A stretch of DNA of 64,000 bases from Streptomyces sp. NBC_01317 (GTDB lineage Bacteria > Actinomycetota > Actinomycetes > Streptomycetales > Streptomycetaceae). This document shows, piece after piece, positions 7,956 through 16,562 of this stretch. The position numbers and the translations under genes were made by a program. Positions within the stretch are counted from its first letter, which is position 1. Each line of letters begins with the position of its first letter. The stretch lies in NCBI RefSeq assembly GCF_035961655.1, contig NZ_CP108393.1, positions 2,211,001 to 2,275,000 of the forward strand. Direction: 5' to 3'. The notes beneath the pieces were generated by a model, which saw only the letters and a program-made list of their open reading frames with translations, ran no database searches and was not told the origin of the DNA.

Positions 7956-10031
7956 TCAGGCGGTGGCCGGCTGCTGGGCGCGGCTCACGTCGTACACACC
8001 CGGTACGTCCCGCATCGCGCGCATGAGGCTCGGCAGCCCCGCCGCGTCGGGCAGTTGGAGCGTGTACGTGTGCCGGACGCGCTGCTCGCTGGGCGGTTCG
8101 ACGGTGGCCGAGACGATCGCCGCGTCCGCCGTGGCGATCGCCTCCGTGAGGTCCGCGAGCAGCCCCGGGCGGCCGAAGGACTCCGCGTAGAGCGTGACCC
8201 GGCACTCGGCCGCGTCCCCCCAACTCACCCCGACCGGAGCCCGGTCGAGCGCCTTCATCCGGGCGACGGCGGGGCACTCCTCGCGGTGGACGGTGACGGC
8301 GCCGCCGCGTACGGCGAAGCCGACGACCGCGTCGGGCGGTACGGGCGTACAACAGCCCGCGAGCCGTACGGTCGCGCCCGGCAGGTCCACCACGGCGTTG
8401 GAGGCCCCGCGCCGGTCGGCGGTGAGGGCGGCGGGCGCCCTGGGCGTCGCGGCGGGCGCCTTGACGCTCTCCGGGTGCGCGGCCAGCCACCCGGTGATCG
8501 CGATCCTCGCGGCGGGGGTACGGGCGTGGTCGAGCCACTCCGGAGAGGGCCCGGAGGCCGCGTCGTGGGACAGGAGCAGCTGGACGGTGTCCCCGTCGCG
8601 CAGGACGGTACTGAGCGTCGCCAGACGGCCGTTGACGCGCGCGCCGAGGCAGCTGTGGGCCGCCTCGCCGTACTGCGCGTACGCGGCGTCCACACAGCTC
8701 GCCCCGGCGGGCAGCCCGAGCATGCCCCCCTCGGCGCGGAAGACCGTGATCTCGCCGTCCTGCGCGAGGTCCGCGCGCAGGGTGGTCCAGAAGGTGTCCG
8801 GGTCGGGGGCCGCCTGCTGCCACTCCAGGAGCCGGGAGAGCCAGCCGGGCCTGGTCGGGTCCGCCCGCTCGCCGTCCTGCGGCTCCGCCACGTCCACGGA
8901 GGCGTACGGGTTGCCGAGGGCGACCACGCCCGCCTCGGCGACGCTGTGCATCTGGTGCGTACGGATGAGGACTTCGGCGACGGCGCCGTCCGGTCCCGCG
9001 ACCGCCGTGTGGAGCGACTGGTACAGGTTGAACTTGGGCGCCGCGATGAAGTCCTTGAACTCGGAGATCACCGGCGTGAAGCAGGTGTGCAGTTCGCCGA
9101 GGACGGCGTAACAGTCGGCGTCCTCGCCGACCAGCACCAGCAGCCGGCCGAAGTCGCTGCCGCGCAGCTCGCCGCGTTTGAGCCTGGAGCGGTGCACGGA
9201 CACGAAGTGCCGTGGCCTGACGAGGACTTCGGCGGTGATGTCCGCCTCGCGCAGCACCTGCCTGACGTCCTCGCAGATGGTGGCGAGGGCGTCCCCGGCG
9301 GTGGCGTTGTCCGCGATCAGCGCGCGCGTGCGGGCGTACTCCTCCGGGTGGAGGATCGCGAACACCAGATCCTCCAGCTCGGTCTTGAGCGCCTGGACGC
9401 CGAGCCGTTCGGCGAGCGGGATCAGGACGTCACGGGTGACCTTGGCGATCCTGGCCTGCTTCTCCGGCCGCATCACCCCGAGGGTGCGCATGTTGTGCAG
9501 CCGGTCCGCCAGCTTGATCGACATGACCCTGACATCGTTGCCCGTCGCCACCAGCATCTTGCGGAACGTCTCCGGCTCCGCCGCCGCGCCGTAGTCGACC
9601 TTCTCCAGCTTGGTCACGCCGTCGACCAGGTAGCAGACCTCGTCGCCGAACTCCGCCCGTACCTGATCGAGCGTCACGTCCGTGTCCTCGACGGTGTCGT
9701 GGAGCAGGGAGGCGGTCAACGTCGTGGTCTCCGCGCCCAGTTCGGCGAGGATCAGCGTCACGGCCAGCGGATGGGTGATGTACGGCTCGCCGCTCTTGCG
9801 GAACTGCCCGCGGTGCGAGAACTCCGCCAGGACGTACGCCTTGTGCAGCACGGAGAGGTCGGCGTCGGGGTGGTGGGCCCGGTGCGCGTCGGCCACATGG
9901 CCGATGGCGTCCGACAACCGCCCTCTGGAGGCAGGCCCCAGCAGCGCGGCCCTGCCGATCCTGCGCAGGTCGATCCGGGGAAGGCCGCGTCTGCGGCCGT
10001 GGGCACCAGGGCTGGTGGCCTCTGCGCTCAT
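7956..10031 (-). CDS. rshA: RelA/SpoT homologue RshA ((p)ppGpp hydrolase/synthetase-like)
   Basis: 691-residue RSH protein. Order: HD hydrolase domain (FRKSGEPYITHP, then HDTVEDTD near residue 109), pseudo- or true synthetase domain (RPRHFVSVHRSRLKRG ... KDFIAAPKFNLYQSLHT ... AEVLIRTHQMH), TGS domain (about 430-500), zinc-finger/CC region (GCCTPVPPDAVVGF near 559, later HREECP) and a C-terminal ACT domain. The HD site looks intact. In the synthetase domain the position normally occupied by the catalytic Asp of the Y/F-D-L/V motif reads SDFGRLLVLV, so Asp appears replaced by Gly, while the Glu of E-x-x-I-R-T is kept. ATG at 10031 has GGAGGT 6 nt upstream. Distinct from the main Streptomyces RelA; matches the second homologue RshA in neighbourhood and shape. 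Confidence 0.9.
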   Translation of the reverse strand: MSAEATSPGAHGRRRGLPRIDLRRIGRAALLGPASRGRLSDAIGHVADAHRAHHPDADLSVLHKAYVLAEFSHRGQFRKSGEPYITHPLAVTLILAELGAETTTLTASLLHDTVEDTDVTLDQVRAEFGDEVCYLVDGVTKLEKVDYGAAAEPETFRKMLVATGNDVRVMSIKLADRLHNMRTLGVMRPEKQARIAKVTRDVLIPLAERLGVQALKTELEDLVFAILHPEEYARTRALIADNATAGDALATICEDVRQVLREADITAEVLVRPRHFVSVHRSRLKRGELRGSDFGRLLVLVGEDADCYAVLGELHTCFTPVISEFKDFIAAPKFNLYQSLHTAVAGPDGAVAEVLIRTHQMHSVAEAGVVALGNPYASVDVAEPQDGERADPTRPGWLSRLLEWQQAAPDPDTFWTTLRADLAQDGEITVFRAEGGMLGLPAGASCVDAAYAQYGEAAHSCLGARVNGRLATLSTVLRDGDTVQLLLSHDAASGPSPEWLDHARTPAARIAITGWLAAHPESVKAPAATPRAPAALTADRRGASNAVVDLPGATVRLAGCCTPVPPDAVVGFAVRGGAVTVHREECPAVARMKALDRAPVGVSWGDAAECRVTLYAESFGRPGLLADLTEAIATADAAIVSATVEPPSEQRVRHTYTLQLPDAAGLPSLMRAMRDVPGVYDVSRAQQPATA

Positions 10032-10203
10032 GGGGCACCTCCGGCAGCTTCGACCGGCGGCGGAGGAGCAGGAGCGCCCTCCGGGCCGGTGCTTGATGCT
10101 ACCGAGCCCACCACGTGGTCCGGACCAGCTCCCGCCCAGCGTGAAACTGATCACTCGTTCGAGCGAACATTCGGTGTCGATCCGTGCCCTCTCGCCCGGC
10201 TTC

Positions 10204-11118
10204 TCAGCCGAACGCCGTTGCCTGCCAGGCGGGTTCGAGGTGACCTTCCGCCACGATCACGGCGGGCCCGGTCATCTCGATGCCGCCGTCCGGGCGTTCC
10301 GTGACGACCAGTCGGCCGCCGGGGAGGTCCACGGTGTACGTGACGGGCTCTCCGGTCACCGCGGGGTCCACGCCGTCCCTGCGGGCGGCGGCGACGGCCA
10401 CGGCGCAGGCGCCCGTACCGCAGGAGCGGGTCTCCCCCGAGCCGCGTTCGTGGACGCGCATGGCGACGTGGTTCGGCCCGCGGCCGACGACGAACTCGAC
10501 GTTCACCCCGTCGGGGTAGGCGGTCGCGGGGGTGACGGCGGGCGCGGTGAGGAGCGTGCCCGCGTGTGCCAGGTCGTCGACGAAGGTGACCGCGTGGGGG
10601 TTGCCCATGTTGACGTGACGGGCGGCGGTGGCGCGGCCGTCGACGGTGACCGTCACCTCGCCCCCGGGGAGCACCACGCGGCCCATGTCGACCGTGATGT
10701 CCCCGTCGTCGGCGCCCGTGCCCTTGGCGAGGTGCACCTTCTTCACCCCGCCCCGGGTGGCGACGGCGAGATCGCCGGGCTCGACCAGCCCGGCGCGCCG
10801 CAGGTGACGGGCGAAGACGCGGACGCCGTTGCCGCACATCTCCGCGACGGATCCGTCGGCGTTGCGGTAGTCCATGAACCACTCGGCCTCGCCGGCCATG
10901 GCCCGCGCCTCGGGGTGCGCCGCCGACCGGACGACGTGCAGCAGCCCGTCGCCGCCGATGCCGGCCCGCCGGTCGCAGAGCGCGGCCACGGCGTGGGCGG
11001 GCAGGTCGATGACGTTGTCCGGGTCGGGAATGATCACGAAGTCGTTCTCGGTCCCGTGACCCTTGAGGAAGGCGATCGGTGCGGCGGATGCCGTCGGCGA
11101 GTTGCTCACGGAATCCAT
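10204..11118 (-). CDS. dapF: Diaminopimelate epimerase
   Basis: Converts LL- to meso-diaminopimelate for lysine and peptidoglycan synthesis; cytoplasmic, PLP-independent. 304 residues, slightly longer than the 275-290 usual because of a short Ser/Pro-rich N-terminus. The two catalytic Cys motifs are clear: MCGNGVRVF and RSCGTGACA. KGHGTENDFVIIPD matches the N-terminal family signature. ATG at 11118; the ribosome site is weak. A GTG three codons in is an alternative. Streptomyces uses LL-DAP in its wall, so the enzyme mainly serves lysine supply there (established knowledge). Lies 172 bp upstream of rshA on the same strand. Confidence 0.96.
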   Translation of the reverse strand: MDSVSNSPTASAAPIAFLKGHGTENDFVIIPDPDNVIDLPAHAVAALCDRRAGIGGDGLLHVVRSAAHPEARAMAGEAEWFMDYRNADGSVAEMCGNGVRVFARHLRRAGLVEPGDLAVATRGGVKKVHLAKGTGADDGDITVDMGRVVLPGGEVTVTVDGRATAARHVNMGNPHAVTFVDDLAHAGTLLTAPAVTPATAYPDGVNVEFVVGRGPNHVAMRVHERGSGETRSCGTGACAVAVAAARRDGVDPAVTGEPVTYTVDLPGGRLVVTERPDGGIEMTGPAVIVAEGHLEPAWQATAFG

Positions 11119-11165
11119 CGTACGAGGTCAGGCCCGCGAGGCAAGGCGTGAGACACAGGCACGGC

Positions 11166-11603
11166 TCAGCGGAGGCGTGCGACCCGCCACACGGCGAGGG
11201 CGACCACGGCCGTGCCCACGGTGACGTACAGGGCGATGACCCGCCAGTCGGGACGCTCCCCGGACGCCCGGGCGGGCAGCCCCGGCCAGGCGTGGCCCAC
11301 CTTGCGGGCGGCCATCATGCCCCAGCCGGCGGCGCAGCAGCTGATCAGCAGCCCCAGCATCGCCACCACGGCTCCGCCGTCGCCCGTGCCGAAGGCGAGC
11401 GGGAAGGCGAACATCAGGGACCCCACCGCGGCGAGCACCACGATCGGCGCGAGCTGCCAGATCCGCAGCCTGCGCTGCGGCCGCAGTTCGACCTCGACCT
11501 CCGGGGTGGTGGTCTCCTCGTCGGGCCCGTCGGGACTCAGGCGCGGCGCGTCCTCCTGGGTCTGCCGCGCCGCGGGGTCTCCGTCGCGAGGGCCGGCCTC
11601 CAT
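11166..11603 (-). CDS. Conserved hypothetical membrane protein
   Basis: 145-residue protein of unknown function. An acidic, Pro/Thr-rich cytoplasmic N-terminus of about 50 residues is followed by three hydrophobic segments: IWQLAPIVVLAAVGSLMFAF, VAMLGLLISCCAAGWGMM and a C-terminal VIALYVTVGTAVVALAV ending in basic residues. No catalytic motif seen. The ATG at 11603 is preferred because GGGAGGG lies 9 nt upstream; a longer GTG frame from 11660 lacks a ribosome site. Sits between miaA and dapF, same strand, 47 bp from dapF, so it may be cotranscribed. Confidence 0.75.
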   Translation of the reverse strand: MEAGPRDGDPAARQTQEDAPRLSPDGPDEETTTPEVEVELRPQRRLRIWQLAPIVVLAAVGSLMFAFPLAFGTGDGGAVVAMLGLLISCCAAGWGMMAARKVGHAWPGLPARASGERPDWRVIALYVTVGTAVVALAVWRVARLR

Positions 11604-11710
11604 CGCCACGCGCCCTCCCAACTCGGACTCCACTGGTCGATCGATGCTCGATGATGGCACGCTCGGGGGTACGGGAATGACGGCCTGAGCGTCCCGATGC
11701 CATCACGTGA

Positions 11711-12649
11711 TCAGGCTGTGACCGCTCGTTCGACCAACGTCAATGCCCGGTGCGGGAGTTCCTCGCGGTGCTCCGTTCCGCCGCTCAGCCAGTGCACGCG
11801 CGAGTCGCGGCGGAACCACGAGTCCTGACGTCGTGCGAAGCGCTTGGTGGCCCGAACGGTCTCGGCCCGTGCCTCGTCGTCCGTGCACTCGTCCGCGAGC
11901 GCGGCGAGCAACTGCTGGTAGCCGAGAGCGCGGGAGGCCGTACGCCCTTCCCGAAGACCTCGCCCCTCCAGGGCGCGCACCTCGTCCGCCAACCCCGCCT
12001 CCCACATGCGGTCCACCCGGCGGGTGATCCGCTCGTCGAGTTCGGGGCGGGCGACGTCGACGCCGATCTGGAGGGTGTCGTACACCGCGTCGTGTCCGGG
12101 GAGATTGGCGGTGAACGGCTTGCCGGTGATCTCGATCACCTCCAGCGCTCTGACGATGCGGCGGCCGTTGCTGGGCAGGATCGCGCGGCCGGCCGGGGGG
12201 TCGGCGGCGGCCAGCCGGGCGTGCAGCGCCCCGGAGCCGCGGAGGGTCAGTTCGTCCTCCAGCCGCGCGCGCACCTCGGGGTCGGTGCCGGGGAAGTTCA
12301 GGGCGTCGATGGCACCCCGTACGTACAGCCCCGAGCCTCCGACCAGCACCGGTGTACGGCCCGCGGCGAGCAGCCGGTCGATCTCCACCCGGGCGAGCCG
12401 CTGGTACTCGGCGACGCTGGCGGCCTCGGTGACGTCCCAGATGTCCAGGAGGTGGTGCGGGACCCCGGCGCGCTCCTCCGTCGTCAGTTTGGCTGTTCCG
12501 ATGTCCATCCCCCGGTAGAGCTGCATGGAGTCGGCGTTGACGACCTCACCGTCGAGTTGCCGGGCGAGATGAACGCCCAGATCGGACTTGCCGGCCGCGG
12601 TGGGACCGACGACGGCGATGACCCGTGGTGCGCGAGCTGCGGTTCTCAC
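11711..12649 (-). CDS. miaA: tRNA dimethylallyltransferase MiaA
   Basis: Adds an isopentenyl group to A37 of tRNAs reading UNN codons; MiaB, encoded nearby, then methylthiolates the product. 312 residues, normal length. Seen: P-loop GPTAAGKSDLG at the N-terminus, NADSMQLYRGMDIGTAK (prenyl acceptor site), GGSGLYVRGAIDAL, and RRQDSWFRRD near the C-terminus. GTG start at 12649, 14 codons before the P-loop. In bldA-dependent Streptomyces, A37 modification of the UUA-reading tRNA makes miaA relevant to development (established for the genus). Confidence 0.96.
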   Translation of the reverse strand: MRTAARAPRVIAVVGPTAAGKSDLGVHLARQLDGEVVNADSMQLYRGMDIGTAKLTTEERAGVPHHLLDIWDVTEAASVAEYQRLARVEIDRLLAAGRTPVLVGGSGLYVRGAIDALNFPGTDPEVRARLEDELTLRGSGALHARLAAADPPAGRAILPSNGRRIVRALEVIEITGKPFTANLPGHDAVYDTLQIGVDVARPELDERITRRVDRMWEAGLADEVRALEGRGLREGRTASRALGYQQLLAALADECTDDEARAETVRATKRFARRQDSWFRRDSRVHWLSGGTEHREELPHRALTLVERAVTA

Positions 12650-12806
12650 CGGCCCAGTCTCGCAAACTCCGGGCCTCCGCCCGAACGAGTTGTGTGACGG
12701 AACGATTCCGGAGTGCGTTCGTGGCGCCCGCGCGTATTCTGTAAGGAAGATATGGGGGTGATGGGCCTGAACGTCCCGTCACGTACCTTTCGAGGGAAGG
12801 TGGGCC

Positions 12807-13085
12807 ATGGGCCTCATGGATTCGTTCAAGGCCAGGCTGTCTCCGGCCAAGGACAAGGTCTCCGACCTCGCCCAGCAGCACGGTGGCAAGATCGGTGACG
12901 GGCTGGACAAGGCCGCCCGTACGGTCGACCAGCGGACCAAGGGCAAGTACAGCGACAAGATCGACTCGGGTGCGGGCAAGGCCAAGAGCGCGTTGGACCG
13001 TCTCGCCCACAAGGACGACGACGGCGGTACGCCCGGCGGCACGACGCCCGGGGGCACCCCGCCTCCCCCGCCGCCTCCCGCCTGA
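12807..13085 (+). CDS. Small MT0933-like antitoxin-family protein
   Basis: 92-residue protein. The first 70 residues are a Lys/Asp-rich amphipathic helical region (MGLMDSFKARLSPAKDKVSD) typical of proteins annotated as MT0933-like antitoxins in actinobacteria. The tail is low-complexity Gly-Gly-Thr-Pro followed by a poly-proline run. ATG at 12807 follows GGGAAGG. No toxin gene is adjacent: the flanking genes are miaA and an extradiol-dioxygenase-like gene, each on the opposite strand. The antitoxin label is therefore family-based only; a small stress or DNA-associated protein is equally possible. Confidence 0.75.
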   Translation: MGLMDSFKARLSPAKDKVSDLAQQHGGKIGDGLDKAARTVDQRTKGKYSDKIDSGAGKAKSALDRLAHKDDDGGTPGGTTPGGTPPPPPPPA

Positions 13086-13097
13086 CGTGTCCGGCGG

Positions 13098-13847
13098 TCA
13101 GGACCAGACCGCCACCAGGTATCCCACGCCGTACGGCGCGCTGTCATGGAGCAGCGCGCCGTTGAGGTGTGCCCCTTCGGCGGCGCCCGCGAGGACCTGC
13201 CAGGGGGCTCGCCCCGCGGCCTGGAGTTCGTACGCCAGCTCCGCGTCCAGTGCCTTGAGGGCGGCCACGTCGGCGGACCCCAGCGCGCGTGCCACCCCCT
13301 CGTCGAACGGGGCGGCGCGCTCGTCTAGATATCCGGGCGCCTTGAGCGTGCGGCGCGCGCTGGCGTCGCCCATCACCAGCAGGGCCGTCCTCCCCGGCTC
13401 GTCGGCGATCTGCTTCCCGGCCTGGACACACCGCTCGGTGGCGAGAGGTTCCCCCACGCCGAGTCCGGTCACGGGTGCGGCCGTCCAGCGCGCCTGCTCC
13501 AGCAGCCAGGCGGCGACCGCGAGGGAGGCGGGCAGCGCGCGGGCAGACGGCACCCCGGGTGCCACCGACCCGTCCGGTCCCTCCGCGGCGCTTTCGCTCA
13601 CGCCGAGCCTGACCCGTACGTCCACCCCAAAGCCCTCGAAGGACCCGGTGGCACCCCCCGGATACGCCCCTCGGGCAGCCTCCCCGGCGGGGCCGACGAC
13701 GACCAGCCGGTCGGGCCGCGCGGCGGCCAGCACGCCGAGGGCGTCGGCACACGCGGCACGTGTGCCGCGCAGTTCCGATCGGGCCCCCGCCGCGACGGCG
13801 GGCACGAGCAGCGGCGGACAGGGGCAGACGGCGGCGGCGACCAGCAT
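13098..13847 (-). CDS. Class III extradiol dioxygenase subunit B-like protein
   Basis: 249-residue protein of the LigB/MEMO-like fold found throughout Streptomyces next to miaB. Seen: N-terminal AAAVCPCPPLLVP, where LigB enzymes carry their metal His segment; RPDRLVVVGPAG; and LLVMGDASARR. The canonical His cluster is not obvious, so dioxygenase activity is doubtful; the name reflects fold, not proven chemistry. ATG at 13847. The stop of the convergent small gene is only 12 bp away, and miaB ends 32 bp upstream on the same strand, so miaB and this gene probably form one transcript. Confidence 0.82.
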   Translation of the reverse strand: MLVAAAVCPCPPLLVPAVAAGARSELRGTRAACADALGVLAAARPDRLVVVGPAGEAARGAYPGGATGSFEGFGVDVRVRLGVSESAAEGPDGSVAPGVPSARALPASLAVAAWLLEQARWTAAPVTGLGVGEPLATERCVQAGKQIADEPGRTALLVMGDASARRTLKAPGYLDERAAPFDEGVARALGSADVAALKALDAELAYELQAAGRAPWQVLAGAAEGAHLNGALLHDSAPYGVGYLVAVWS

Positions 13848-13879
13848 GTCCGCACCCTAACGCGGGCGCGGACGGCACC

Positions 13880-15397
13880 TCACTCGACGGAGCAGCCGCC
13901 CGACATCGCGGGCAGCGGCGCCGGCACCCCGATGGTGGGCAGCCCCAGCAGGACCCCGGCGGGCTTCGGCGCCTCGGCGGTGTTCCGCCGCTCCCAGGCG
14001 TCCCCGGCGCGGGTGCGCCGTACCGCGTCCGTGGGTCCTTCGGCCAGCAGGTGGTGCGGCGCCGCGTAGGTGATCGCGACGGTCACCACGTCGCCGGGAC
14101 GCACCTCCTCGCCGGGCTTCGTGAAGTGGACCAGCCGGTTGTCGGGCGCGCGGCCGGAGAGGCGGTGCGTGGCGCCGTCCTTGCGTCCCTCGCCCTCGGC
14201 GACCATCACCTCCAGCGTGCGGCCGACCTGCTTCTTGTTCTCCTCCCAGGAGATCTCCTCCTGGAGGGCGGACAGCCGCATGTACCGGTCCTGGACCACG
14301 GCCTTGGGCACCTGGCCGTCCATGTCGGCGGCGGGGGTGCCGGGGCGCTTGGAGTACTGGAAGGTGAAGGCCTGGGTGAACCGGGCCGCGCGGACCGCGT
14401 CCATGGTCTGCTCGAAGTCCTCCTCGGTCTCACCGGGGAAGCCCACGATGATGTCCGTGGAGATGGCCGCGTGCGGGATGGCGGCGCGCACCTTGTCGAT
14501 GATGCCGAGGTAGCGGTCCTGCCGGTACGAGCGGCGCATGGCCTTGAGCACCCGGTCGGAGCCCGACTGCATCGGCATGTGGAGCTGCGGCATCACGTTC
14601 GGCGTCTCGGCCATCGCCGCGATCACGTCGTCCGTGAAGTCGCGCGGGTGCGGCGAGGTGAAGCGGACCCGCTCCAGGCCCTCGATCGTTCCGCAGGCGC
14701 GCAGCAGCTTGGAGAACGCCTCACGGTCACCCATGTCGGAGCCGTACGCGTTGACGTTCTGGCCCAGCAGCGTGATCTCGGAGACGCCCTCGCCGACCAG
14801 GGCCTCGATCTCGGCCAGGATGTCGCCGGGACGGCGGTCCTTCTCCTTGCCGCGCAGCGCGGGCACGATGCAGAAGGTGCAGGTGTTGTTGCAGCCGACC
14901 GAGATGGAGACCCACGCGGCGTACGCGGACTCGCGGCGGGTCGGCAGGGTGGAGGGGAACGCCTCCAGCGACTCGGCGATCTCGACCTGCGCCTCCTCCT
15001 GGATGCGCGCGCGCTCCAGGAGGACCGGCAGCTTGCCGATGTTGTGCGTACCGAACACGACGTCGACCCAGGGGGCGCGCTTCACGATCGTGTCGCGGTC
15101 CTTCTGCGCCAGACAGCCGCCGACGGCGATCTGCATCCCGGGCCGCCTGGTCTTCATCGGGGCGAGCCGGCCGAGGTTCCCGTAGAGCTTGTTGTCAGCG
15201 TTCTCGCGCACCGCGCAGGTGTTGAAGACGACGACGTCGGCGTCACCGTCGGCGTCCCGGGGGGCCCGGACGTACCCGGCGTCCTCCAGGAGCCCCGACA
15301 ATCGCTCGGAGTCGTGGACGTTCATCTGACACCCGTAGGTGCGGATCTCGTAACTTCGGTTAACGCCCACTGGCTGTCTCCGGTCGCCGCTGCTCAT
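13880..15397 (-). CDS. miaB: tRNA-2-methylthio-N6-dimethylallyladenosine synthase MiaB
   Basis: Radical-SAM methylthiotransferase acting on i6A37 tRNA after MiaA. 505 residues, normal for actinobacteria. Seen: N-terminal UPF0004 domain with [12 protein letters not shown] and [10 protein letters not shown] (auxiliary cluster Cys), VGGCLAQKD, the radical-[14 protein letters not shown] (CxxxCxxC near residue 170), [10 protein letters not shown], and a C-terminal TRAM domain followed by a Cys-containing tail. ATG at 15397. Same strand as miaA but separated by two other genes, one of them on the opposite strand. Divergent from the TAXI gene across a 98-bp gap. Confidence 0.96.
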   Translation of the reverse strand: MSSGDRRQPVGVNRSYEIRTYGCQMNVHDSERLSGLLEDAGYVRAPRDADGDADVVVFNTCAVRENADNKLYGNLGRLAPMKTRRPGMQIAVGGCLAQKDRDTIVKRAPWVDVVFGTHNIGKLPVLLERARIQEEAQVEIAESLEAFPSTLPTRRESAYAAWVSISVGCNNTCTFCIVPALRGKEKDRRPGDILAEIEALVGEGVSEITLLGQNVNAYGSDMGDREAFSKLLRACGTIEGLERVRFTSPHPRDFTDDVIAAMAETPNVMPQLHMPMQSGSDRVLKAMRRSYRQDRYLGIIDKVRAAIPHAAISTDIIVGFPGETEEDFEQTMDAVRAARFTQAFTFQYSKRPGTPAADMDGQVPKAVVQDRYMRLSALQEEISWEENKKQVGRTLEVMVAEGEGRKDGATHRLSGRAPDNRLVHFTKPGEEVRPGDVVTVAITYAAPHHLLAEGPTDAVRRTRAGDAWERRNTAEAPKPAGVLLGLPTIGVPAPLPAMSGGCSVE

Positions 15398-15496
15398 CGG
15401 ACCAGGGTAGGCGGTGGCGGGGACACGCCTCGAACCCCGCTCCCCGGAGTGGACGAAGCCTGGTCAGTGGCGGGAGCGAACTGGCAGGATCGCGGC

Positions 15497-16498
15497 ATGG
15501 TCACCCCCTCCTCGGGCCTCAGCCGCAGCCGGGCCCTCCAGGGCGCCGCCGCTGCGCTGGTGGTGCTCGGCCTGCTGACGTGGTGGCTGCTGCCGATCGG
15601 GGAGGCGGCGCCCAGCGGCGCCGTGACCTTCAGCACCGGGGTCAAGAGCGGGGTCTACTACCAGTACGGGGAACTGCTCAAGGAAGACCTCGCCGACGAC
15701 CTGCCGGACGTGTCCGTCACGCTCAGGACCAGCCAGGGCTCTCCGCAGAACCTGTCCTGGGTGGCGACGGGCAAGGCCGACTTCACCATAGCCACGGCCG
15801 ACGCCGTCTCGAACTACATCACGGAGAAGAAGCCGGGGTGGGAGCGGCTGCGCGGCTGCGCCCGGCTCTACGACGACTACGTACAGCTGGTGGTCGCCAA
15901 GGACTCGGAGATCCGGTCGGTCGCGGACCTGCGCGGTGCGCGGGTGGGGGTGGGACAGCCGAAGTCGGGGGTCCGCCTCGTGGCGGACCGGGTGCTGGAG
16001 GCCGCTGACCTGGACCCCGCGACCGGCGTCAGGGAGGTCTTCGCCGGGATCGACAAGATGCCGGCCAAGCTCGAACGGGGCGAGCTGGACGCCTTCTTCT
16101 GGTCCGGCGGCCTGCCCACCACGGCGGTGCAGGATCTGTCGAAACGCTTCGACGTCCGGCTGGTGCCGCTGGACCCCTCGCTGGTCGCGCGGTTGCACGC
16201 CGCGGGTCCGTCGGGCACCCGCTACTACCGCTCGGCGGCGATGCCCGCCGACGCCTATCCCGCTGCCCCGAGCGCCCGGGACGTGCCGACCATAGCGGTG
16301 GCGAACCTGCTGGTCACCACGGACCGGATGGACTCCGCGCTGACCGAGGGCTTCACCCGCACGGTGATCGACAGCCGGGACGGGATCGGCAAGAAAGTGC
16401 ACTCCGCGCAGCTGGTGGACCTGCGTACGGCGATCTACACGGACCCGCTGGAGCTGCACGAGGGCGCCATACGCTACTACCAGTCGGTCAAACCCTGA
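15497..16498 (+). CDS. TAXI family TRAP-type solute-binding protein (orphan)
   Basis: 333-residue extracytoplasmic binding protein. One N-terminal membrane segment (LQGAAAALVVLGLLTWWLL), with no lipobox Cys, anchors or exports it. TFSTGVKSGVYYQYGELL is the family signature; RTSQGSPQNL and ATGKADFTIATADA match the ligand-cleft region. TAXI proteins usually work with a fused TRAP membrane protein, but none is encoded here. Some characterised TAXI proteins bind glutamate or glutamine (established knowledge), and the convergent neighbours are the glutamate sensor GluK and regulator GluR, which suggests a sensing role (inference). ATG at 15497. The last 26 bp of the coding end are duplicated just downstream. 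Confidence 0.88.
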   Translation: MVTPSSGLSRSRALQGAAAALVVLGLLTWWLLPIGEAAPSGAVTFSTGVKSGVYYQYGELLKEDLADDLPDVSVTLRTSQGSPQNLSWVATGKADFTIATADAVSNYITEKKPGWERLRGCARLYDDYVQLVVAKDSEIRSVADLRGARVGVGQPKSGVRLVADRVLEAADLDPATGVREVFAGIDKMPAKLERGELDAFFWSGGLPTTAVQDLSKRFDVRLVPLDPSLVARLHAAGPSGTRYYRSAAMPADAYPAAPSARDVPTIAVANLLVTTDRMDSALTEGFTRTVIDSRDGIGKKVHSAQLVDLRTAIYTDPLELHEGAIRYYQSVKP

Positions 16499-16526
16499 GG
16501 CACTGCCAGTCGGTCAAGCCCTGAGG
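16475..16526. repeat. 26-bp tandem duplication of the 3' end of the TAXI gene
   Basis: Bases 16475-16500 and 16501-16526 match at 23 of 26 positions; both contain CCAGTCGGTCAA and an in-phase CCCTGA. The second copy is noncoding, so it is probably a slippage product. Confidence 0.8.
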
Positions 16527-16545
16527 CGTGCGCCGGCGCACGCCT
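16524..16545. terminator. 22-bp perfect palindrome, likely bidirectional terminator
   Basis: AGGCGTGCGCC followed directly by GGCGCACGCCT. It lies 26 bp after the TAXI gene stop and 18 bp beyond the gluK stop on the other strand. Convergent position and strong GC stem suggest termination of both. Confidence 0.6.
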
Positions 16546-16562
16546 GAACTCCCCGCACCCCG

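Noticed and set aside
10157..10168. GTTCGAGCGAAC upstream of rshA as a LexA box
   Set aside because: The half-sites are in the wrong order (GTTC-N4-GAAC instead of GAAC-N4-GTTC), so it is not a LexA site. It could still be a short inverted repeat of other use.
12695..12740. GGAAC...CGTT as an ECF sigma promoter before the antitoxin-like gene
   Set aside because: The spacing is about 12 bp, not the 16-17 bp expected for GGAAC/CGTT ECF promoters.
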